Positions 58,509 to 64,000 of a DNA stretch of 64,000 nt are shown in pieces; within the stretch, counting starts at the first letter, position 1, and the number at the start of each line of letters is the position of its first letter. Location of the stretch: positions 139,264,172-139,328,171 of the forward strand of contig CM077115.1 in the NCBI GenBank assembly GCA_039619475.1, written 5' to 3'. Source of the DNA: Icerya purchasi. Lineage: Eukaryota; Arthropoda; Insecta; Hemiptera; Monophlebidae. Made by a program: the position numbers and the translations under genes. Under the pieces are notes generated by a model. The model worked only from the letters and a program-made list of their open reading frames with translations. It made no database searches and was not told where the DNA came from.

Positions 58509-58969
58509 TACCCGAAAGACACAAAAGTGTCAAAAAAGTTTACGTGTTAAATATTGTAAAAATAGAAATACGTATATGTAAGAAAAAAAGAAGGAACTAA
58601 TAAGTTGTAATATTAAATCTACTTTACTTTTTGGTTTACATGAAAATGTTTCATCAAAAAGTAAACAGAAATAAGAATTAATTAGTGCAAGTTAGGATTA
58701 TTATTTTTGAAAAGTTGTAAAAACTTTTGAAATTTGTGGTTAGTCAAGAATAAGTAAAAACTCATTTTCTCCGCTCGGCGGAAAAACATAAAATAGTGCA
58801 TATTTTTTTAAACTTACAAAACGGAAGGAGCCAGTTATAGTTCTACAACAAAGACTCTAATTAGCTCAATTCTTAAAACTACCGCGAGTAAACTTCTTTT
58901 CATCGGATAATAAAAGTATTATACTCGTACTTTTTTCTGTTTCTAATTATTACGATGGGCTAAATAAAC

Positions 58970-59005
<36 letters not shown>

Positions 59006-59147
59006 CTTTATATATATCTGTATATATATAAAACTTGGCCATTTTGGCCTCGTAAGGGGCTGTGCCCCATGACTCTTCTTGCTTACATTTCTGTCTCTTA
59101 CTCTTCTATACTTTGTATAAAATGATCAACATTTACAACGTAATTAT
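58509..59147 (-). repeat. Long inverted repeat, right arm (about 640 bp)
   Basis: Begins CTACCCGAAAGACACAAAAG and ends near TTTACAACGTAATTA; mirrors 57734-57095. Its internal simple repeat has drifted to (GT)n(TA)n at 58971-59004. Together the arms could form a cruciform, or a long hairpin RNA if transcribed. Confidence 0.93.
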
Positions 59148-59288
59148 AAATCGGTCCATATAAATATAATAACATAATCGCAAAAATCCTATAAAATATA
59201 TCAAACGTTACATTAATTTGGGACATTTTTCGTTGCATAAAATTGGGATATTTTTTCTAATGAGGGGTAGCCTAAGAATTACGTTGTA

Positions 59289-59290
<2 letters not shown>
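59030..59290 (+). repeat. Module B of the 0.4-kb repeat (shortened)
   Basis: Starts ACTTGGCCATTTTGGCCTCG and GGGGCTGTGCCCC. It overlaps the outer end of the right arm, lacks part of the middle seen in modules A and C, and ends GTAGCCTAAGAATTACGTTG before a (TA)n run. Confidence 0.85.
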
Positions 59291-59335
<45 letters not shown>

Positions 59336-59336
<1 letters not shown>

Positions 59337-59720
59337 CTCGGCCATTTTGGCCTCGCAAAGGGGCTGTGCCCCTTGACCCCTCCTGCTTTCATTTCTGTCT
59401 TTTTCTCTTCTATACTTTGTATAAAATGACCAAAATTTACAACGTAATTCTTACTAGCATCAACACACACAAAAAATAACATAACCACAAAAATCCTATT
59501 CTAACATTTACCTTCCGTTATATAAAATTAAGACATTTTTTCGTTACATTTTTCGTTACATTTTTCGTTACATATTTCGTTACATATTTCATTACATAAA
59601 ATTGTGACATTTTTTAAATAACAATAACAAAAATCCTACAAAATATAACAAACGTTACATAAAATTGGGACATTTTTTCGAATGGGGGGTAGCCTAAGAA
59701 TTACGTTGTAATTAATATAT
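59336..59720 (+). repeat. Module C of the 0.4-kb repeat
   Basis: Starts CTCGGCCATTTTGGCCTCG and GGGGCTGTGCCCCTTGACCC. It includes five near-repeats of TTCGTTACATT at 59537-59587 and ends GTAGCCTAAGAATTACGTTG. Closer to module A than to B. The GGGGCTGTGCCCC core is a small perfect hairpin in all three. Confidence 0.88.
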
Positions 59721-59736
59721 ATGTATACACAAAATA

Positions 59737-60070
59737 TCGTTGCGATGGCCAAATGGCTGGAATAATTGGATCGCCACATCGAGGTCATCAGTTCGAAAAC
59801 TGACGGCGAGTAGTAAAAATGATTAGAATAACAAATAATCCCGAATACAATCATATGGAAGAAAATGGCAAAACACCACGCCTATAATAATATGCGCGTG
59901 GGTTTGTATGTATATACAGTGCTTAGGTCCGTATTTATATCGCGATAAGGAACGATTACAATCAGTTCCAAGTGCAGTCTTATGTACGTACAAAATTGTT
60001 ATGATCACTACTTTTATCTGTACAACTGGAATGTACAAGTAAATTTTCACCACCAATTAGGAGCAGATAA
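59737..60070 (+). mobile_element. SINE family copy 3, with tRNA-like head
   Basis: Head at 59737-59815 with A-box-like GATGGCCAAATGGCTGG and B-box-like CAGTTCGAAAACTG. The body follows with GGCAAAACACCACG, ATATGCGCGTGGG, CAATCAGTTCCAAGTGCAGT, ACAACTGGAATGTACAAG and AATTAGGAG. Diverged from the other two copies, so an old insertion; the boxes are weaker than in copy 2. It abuts the (TA)-rich end of module C. Confidence 0.8.
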
Positions 60071-60849
60071 GGGAAAATTACTTCAGTGTTGAAAAATTAT
60101 CTACTTGAAAATGATGATGACGGAGATGTTTGACATTTCATTGCTCAGAATTAGAGACGCCCAGCAAAACTTTAAAATACGGTGAACTTGCATTATCGAG
60201 AATTTAGGATCCGATTGAGTAGCCCGATTTTTGAGCATAAACCGAAATCGCCGACACCTTTTTTGGTAGAGTTGAAGATGTGCGACGACTGCGTAATTTC
60301 CCGAGCAAACATTAAGGCAAAAAACATTGTTGTGAGACTCGGAATGCTACTCAAAAATTAGTAATACGATCTGAAATGTGCACACATCAAGCGGAAAATT
60401 AGCCGCTTTTAAGCAATGAGAAATATACTCGTCGCCTCGATTAAGCGAGTAACTCGATACGAGCGCAGCGAAGAGTCCGGGGGATTTCAGGGTGTTAAAA
60501 TAGTTGCCTATCCGATTTCGGCGGTTAAATTGATCGTTTACCTCTTTTTGATTTTATTATTATTTTAATACATCGAAGTATAGCCGGAAATTTTTTCAAG
60601 AAGAGGTAGAGCGATCGGCTGTCAGTGACACGGCCGAAAATTTAAAGTTTCCCTGTAATGCAGAAATGTTGCCAGGAGCACATTTTTTTTTCTCCTTTTC
60701 TCGGTTATTCAGCAAAAATAAACCAACCAATAGTGCGAGTTGAGCAATGTCCTCTACTTCATTCTGGCAGCAAAAACATGGCTTCGCTACTCTATCTTTA
60801 ATGGTATTGAATTATTACTGAAAAAAGTAAAAAAAAAAAAAAGGTAGTC
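60071..60849. other. No supported gene
   Basis: Less AT-rich around 60150-60550 with no repeat signature; T and A homopolymers after 60680. Confidence 0.5.
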
Positions 60850-61310
60850 CAAGTTGTTCCATACACCATTGATACGGTTTCACGGATTGTGAAATTAGGC
60901 TTCTCATAATCTGCTTAATGGAGATGCTCCTGAAACTGTCACCCATATCGTTAATGAGTGCGCCAAATGGAAATTCTTGTTTAAAGACGTAAAATGGTTT
61001 CCATTAAACAACGATAACACAGGGCAACAAAATTCGTTTTTTTTTTGTTTTTTTTGGTGCCGGAAAACTTATAACTGATTTAGATATATTTGATGAGCTG
61101 AATTCAAAAATTCCTAGCTTTCAGTCAATGTTCTTACTCTTTATAATGCTTCGTTTATTCTCTTTCCCTTCCTTCTCCTTCTGTCATCCAAGCGCTTGGT
61201 ACATTCTCGTTGGATATTTCACGTCGCATAATATCTGATTCTCTTTCTTCTCCTCTTCTTCTTGGGCCAATGTCGCCACGTTGACGAAAAACCATTACGG
61301 AAGGAGGGGG
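60850..61310 (+). pseudogene. Non-LTR ORF2 C-terminus and 3' end, I-type family
   Basis: Codons near 60915-60985 read APETVTHIVNECAKW (H-x4-C finger). From 61100 the pyrimidine-rich sequence matches the family 3' end (intact FNASFILSFPSP region). It closes with TTCTTGGGCCAATGTCGCC and GTTGACGAAAAACC, as in the copies at 41800 and 26180. Frames are broken, and a T-tract at 61040-61058 interrupts. Confidence 0.6.
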
Positions 61311-62434
61311 TTATTTAAACGCCTAAGAAACTCGTTATTTTATTAGCATTTACTTCTCTTTGTCTTATCTTTGATTTATGCAGTTTTACGTAATAATTTC
61401 CCATACTTTTTCCGTACTCCCAGAATACTTTTTTTTCTATCTTCAAAATCCCTCTCGGTCAAGCAGTAGTTGAAATTCCAGAAAACTCCAAATTTCCTAT
61501 GATAACTATTTTCACCGCTCCAAGAGACCTAGTGGTGTTGGAATTTTTTTGTATGCTGGAAAATTTGAACCTCCTTAACGGAATCTTCTTTCTTTCTGTT
61601 TTACTTTTATAAACAAAATAATACCACACTACCCGGCGATGTTCCGTTCATTTCCTTTAATCGCTTCTTTTCTAAATATTCAATTATCTCCTATTTAACG
61701 AGTGCTAGTAAGCGATCTGATCCCTTTTCGCGTTAACTCTCGCAATTTTAACGCTATCCCATCGGGTTTTTTTTTCTCTCGCTTTTTAATTCGTCTTAGG
61801 CGAGAAAGAGGCACATTAATTTTTAAAACGTGGCTAAATAGTGCAGCAGATCGAATTCGTTTCTTTCCCGACTACGACACCATGTCGCAGTCTCTCTATA
61901 CTCCTGCTGTCGTAGAACCTGCGTATTGACGAGTTGACGAACATGTTTTCTGTAACACTTAAAAAATTTTATTTCTCGAACGGAAAACATTAAGCGCCAG
62001 TAATTGAAAAGATTCTCCGGCTTTCAGTCACAGTATTTACGTCACTGCGCGTTAAATGAACCATCCGATTTAAAGCATCGTAAAAATCTCAGTTTACTAC
62101 AGATTTTACCACCGCTGTGTTACACTTAATAATCTTTTCCTCGCCTATATATATATATATCCTATGGGCATTAAAGCGAGCTACTTTTTTCTTCAAACTG
62201 CTATCGCACATTGCGGTAATCGATTTGTTAAATTTCCGCGGTGTAAATAAATATACTTACTCGAGACTTCGTCTGAATTTTTTTTTTTTTTTTTTTTGAC
62301 CAATTTTCCAAGAAAGAAAAGCAAACAAAAATCCCCCAATTTCTTAATATTCCCCATCGTTAAATACGTGTGTGTACAATAGTTTATAATAAACGTATTT
62401 CAGTGTTATAGAATTTTTCGTAATTTTAAAACAG
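61311..62434. other. Probable intron upstream of the receptor exon
   Basis: AT-rich, T-tracts (62278-62297) and (TA)n at 62147-62160. No further exon is recognisable; the frame at 61702-61929 resembles nothing known. Confidence 0.55.
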
Positions 62435-62661
62435 ATTTACCTTGTTGAACGCGGTTTTGGTGACAAAAACTACCGACTTAATGGAGCTGGTGAATTCGGA
62501 ATCGCGCGTCATGCTCCTGTACGCCACCGCCGATGAAGCGAACAGCATCCTGAAAGCGGCCAAAGAATACAAAATTATCGGCGAAAATTACGTTTGGGTA
62601 GTCACTCAAAGCGTCATAGAAAAACTGCAAAAGTCGCATCAGTTTCCAGTTGGGATGCTCG
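62435..62661 (+). CDS. Exon of an ionotropic glutamate (NMDA-type) receptor, probably subunit 2
   Basis: The 227-nt exon is bounded by TTTTAAAACAG and G|GTAAAAAG. It contributes one base of a split codon, 75 full codons and the first base of another (phase 2 in, phase 1 out). Key stretches are [52 protein letters not shown] and FPVGMLG. The strand-helix-strand order RVMLLYAT...EAxxILxAA...GENYVWVVT is that of the second lobe of the NMDA-receptor amino-terminal (LIVBP-like) domain. The wording is closest, from memory, to insect NMDA receptor 2. NMDA receptors are synaptic glutamate-gated cation channels; this domain is extracellular and modulates gating. Start, ligand-binding and pore exons lie outside the window. 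A NMDAR1 assignment is less likely. Confidence 0.78.
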
Positions 62662-64000
62662 GTAAAAAGAAAAATTACATTTTAGATGTCGACGAAGTAT
62701 TTATCATTCGCATTTGTTTGTTTTTTTTTTTAAATATTACAAAAAAACCTACAAAGAAAACCAACAAAAAAAAAACCTTTGCGTTTGTAATAGCAGAATC
62801 CTTATGCGCTCGTTTATTTCGTTTTACTTATTTTTGACACTAATTCTTGATATTAATTTTTGATATTATATCTTCTTTGTCCTTCGGAATCTGTTTGCGA
62901 AATGTTTTCTTTCAGAATACACTCGGCGAATATGCGAAAGCGATGTTAATTTATACAAATTTCTCCGAATAATTCGAAAATCGGAATGCGACCTCGGGAA
63001 GAAATGCCGAACAATGGCGAGATTATGTTAGCAGAATAAGGAGATGGGACACGACACTTTACATGGTGAACAACGCGTTGTTCCATTTCGCCAGAGAATT
63101 AATTTTGAAGAGATGGCCCAGAATTATCGAACACAAACGTTTTACTTCGTTTGTTTATTTAGCCGCCCGGGCGATTATTTATTAAGCAACGGTTGAAATA
63201 ATCCTCTGCACACGTAATGCCACGTAAGAACAGTATTCGCGGCGGCCTATCGAAAATGACGATCAAACGCCGTAACAATTACCCTTTCAATATTGAACTC
63301 TGCCGACCCCCCCCCCGCTCATCACGCATCTATTCGAACGGTATGCGGTTTTCGAAAATTCGACAGAAAAAAAGTTAATGTTATACCGATTACGGGGGGG
63401 GGGGCTAACCGACTCCAATAATAATTTCATCTCCAACTGATTAATTCCTGTTTCGCTCACAACAACATTATACGTAGTTGGAATAATTTTTTTGCCTTAA
63501 TTTTTTGCATGAGATAAACTTTAAATTCGTAATCTGTTCGCTTTAAGCTTTGTCCTTTTCTGAACTATGCCCTTGATATTCTCCGAATTTCATACTTGTG
63601 CTCTAGTTTGCATAACTCTTGATAAGGATTTCTATGTTACTTTTGGTCGGATGATGTCCCCCTGTAATTGTTCACTTCTGTCTTGTTTTCTTACGTATCA
63701 AATGAATATAGGCTGTCGTCCACAACTTCGGCGGTCTTTTAGTTTGCCCGGGGGTTGCGTTCATCAATTCTGTTAATTCATTCGATGTTTCATTATTTGC
63801 GCATTAGTTCTGCCACAACTGAATCTTCCGGCTGGCATTCTTGAACCAATGAATAATTTGTATACGATTTCCTCCTTCGCCGATGACACTGAGAATCTCG
63901 GCTAGTTGTTATATTCTCTTTAGAAGTGAAATTTCCTCTAGGAGTTTCAGGATACCAGTATTGGGCAATTATCTTGGTCGCTGCAGGGGATTTCGGCATT
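62662..64000. other. Probable intron downstream of the receptor exon
   Basis: A GT donor opens it. A C-run (63308-63316) and G-run (63397-63405) are present, and 62880-63300 is less AT-rich. An acceptor-like TTTCTTTCAG at 62906-62915 is followed by codons that do not look like the expected continuation. The frame at 63793-63999 (minus, Arg/Ser-rich) is not recognisable. Confidence 0.5.

Noticed and set aside
59030..59400. GGGGCTGTGCCCC hairpins as bacterial-type terminators or contamination
   Set aside because: They lie in repeated modules among eukaryotic SINEs and (TA)n; there are no bacterial genes nearby.
61702..61929. 75-codon open frame upstream of the receptor exon
   Set aside because: No recognisable domain, no convincing splice context and no similarity to glutamate receptors.
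62906..63060. Next receptor exon after TTTCTTTCAG at 62906-62915
   Set aside because: In the required phase the codons do not resemble the expected continuation of the NMDA-receptor domain and soon reach a stop.

Overview
This is a eukaryotic, AT-rich window, almost certainly from an insect (possibly a hemipteroid with a large, repeat-laden genome). The evidence is an intron-flanked exon of an arthropod-type NMDA receptor subunit, abundant I-, Jockey- and RTE-type non-LTR retrotransposons, tRNA-derived SINEs, short TIR elements and dense microsatellites. There are no prokaryotic operons, no rRNA genes and no CRISPR array. Only one stretch of host protein-coding gene can be supported: a single exon near the right end (62435-62661) with clean splice signals, most like the amino-terminal domain of NMDA receptor subunit 2. 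Much of the remaining 60 kb is probably intron or intergenic sequence filled by transposons.

The centrepiece is an apparently complete I-superfamily non-LTR retrotransposon at 10680-17127, bounded by a 12-bp target-site duplication (ATCTTCGAAATT). ORF1 is uninterrupted (636 aa, gag-like, zinc knuckles plus a poly-asparagine microsatellite). ORF2 is uninterrupted (1247 aa, endonuclease, reverse transcriptase, RNase H, C-terminal zinc finger), with all visible catalytic residues kept. The 477-nt linker between them holds an unexplained open frame ending 5 nt before the ORF2 start. At least eight other pieces of this family lie in the window, in both orientations and mostly 5'-truncated: 6120-8010(-), 6880-7150(+) nested in it, 25262-26239(+), 26240-26600(-), 34288-34865(+), 40380-41110(-), 41800-42085(-), 52600-53560(-) and 60850-61310(+).

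A second, decayed but near full-length I-type element lies at 27792-33141(-) with 9-bp target-site duplications. Other non-LTR relics are Jockey type (21030-22440, 39850-40140, 49340-51300), RTE-like C-termini (35010-35345, 45240-45660) and unassigned ones (1212-2490, 8540-8757, 35700-36648, 44100-45180, 46805-47225, 47270-48812). Non-autonomous elements are a TIR DNA transposon with a transposase remnant (2803-3608), a palindromic MITE with 9-bp duplications (18963-19078), and three copies of one tRNA-derived SINE family (5754-6025, 41395-41775, 59737-60070). The first SINE copy sits between perfect 82-bp direct repeats.

Other structures are a long inverted repeat with about 640-bp arms (57095-59147), a 21-unit 18-bp minisatellite with a strictly alternating variant base (53573-53950), an 85-bp triplication (48521-48775), a minisatellite at 8758-9275, and a dispersed repeat shared by 1-447 and 24222-24656. 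Relatively GC-richer unique stretches (about 3900-5300, 55250-56250, 60070-60650, 62880-63400) show no gene I can support.
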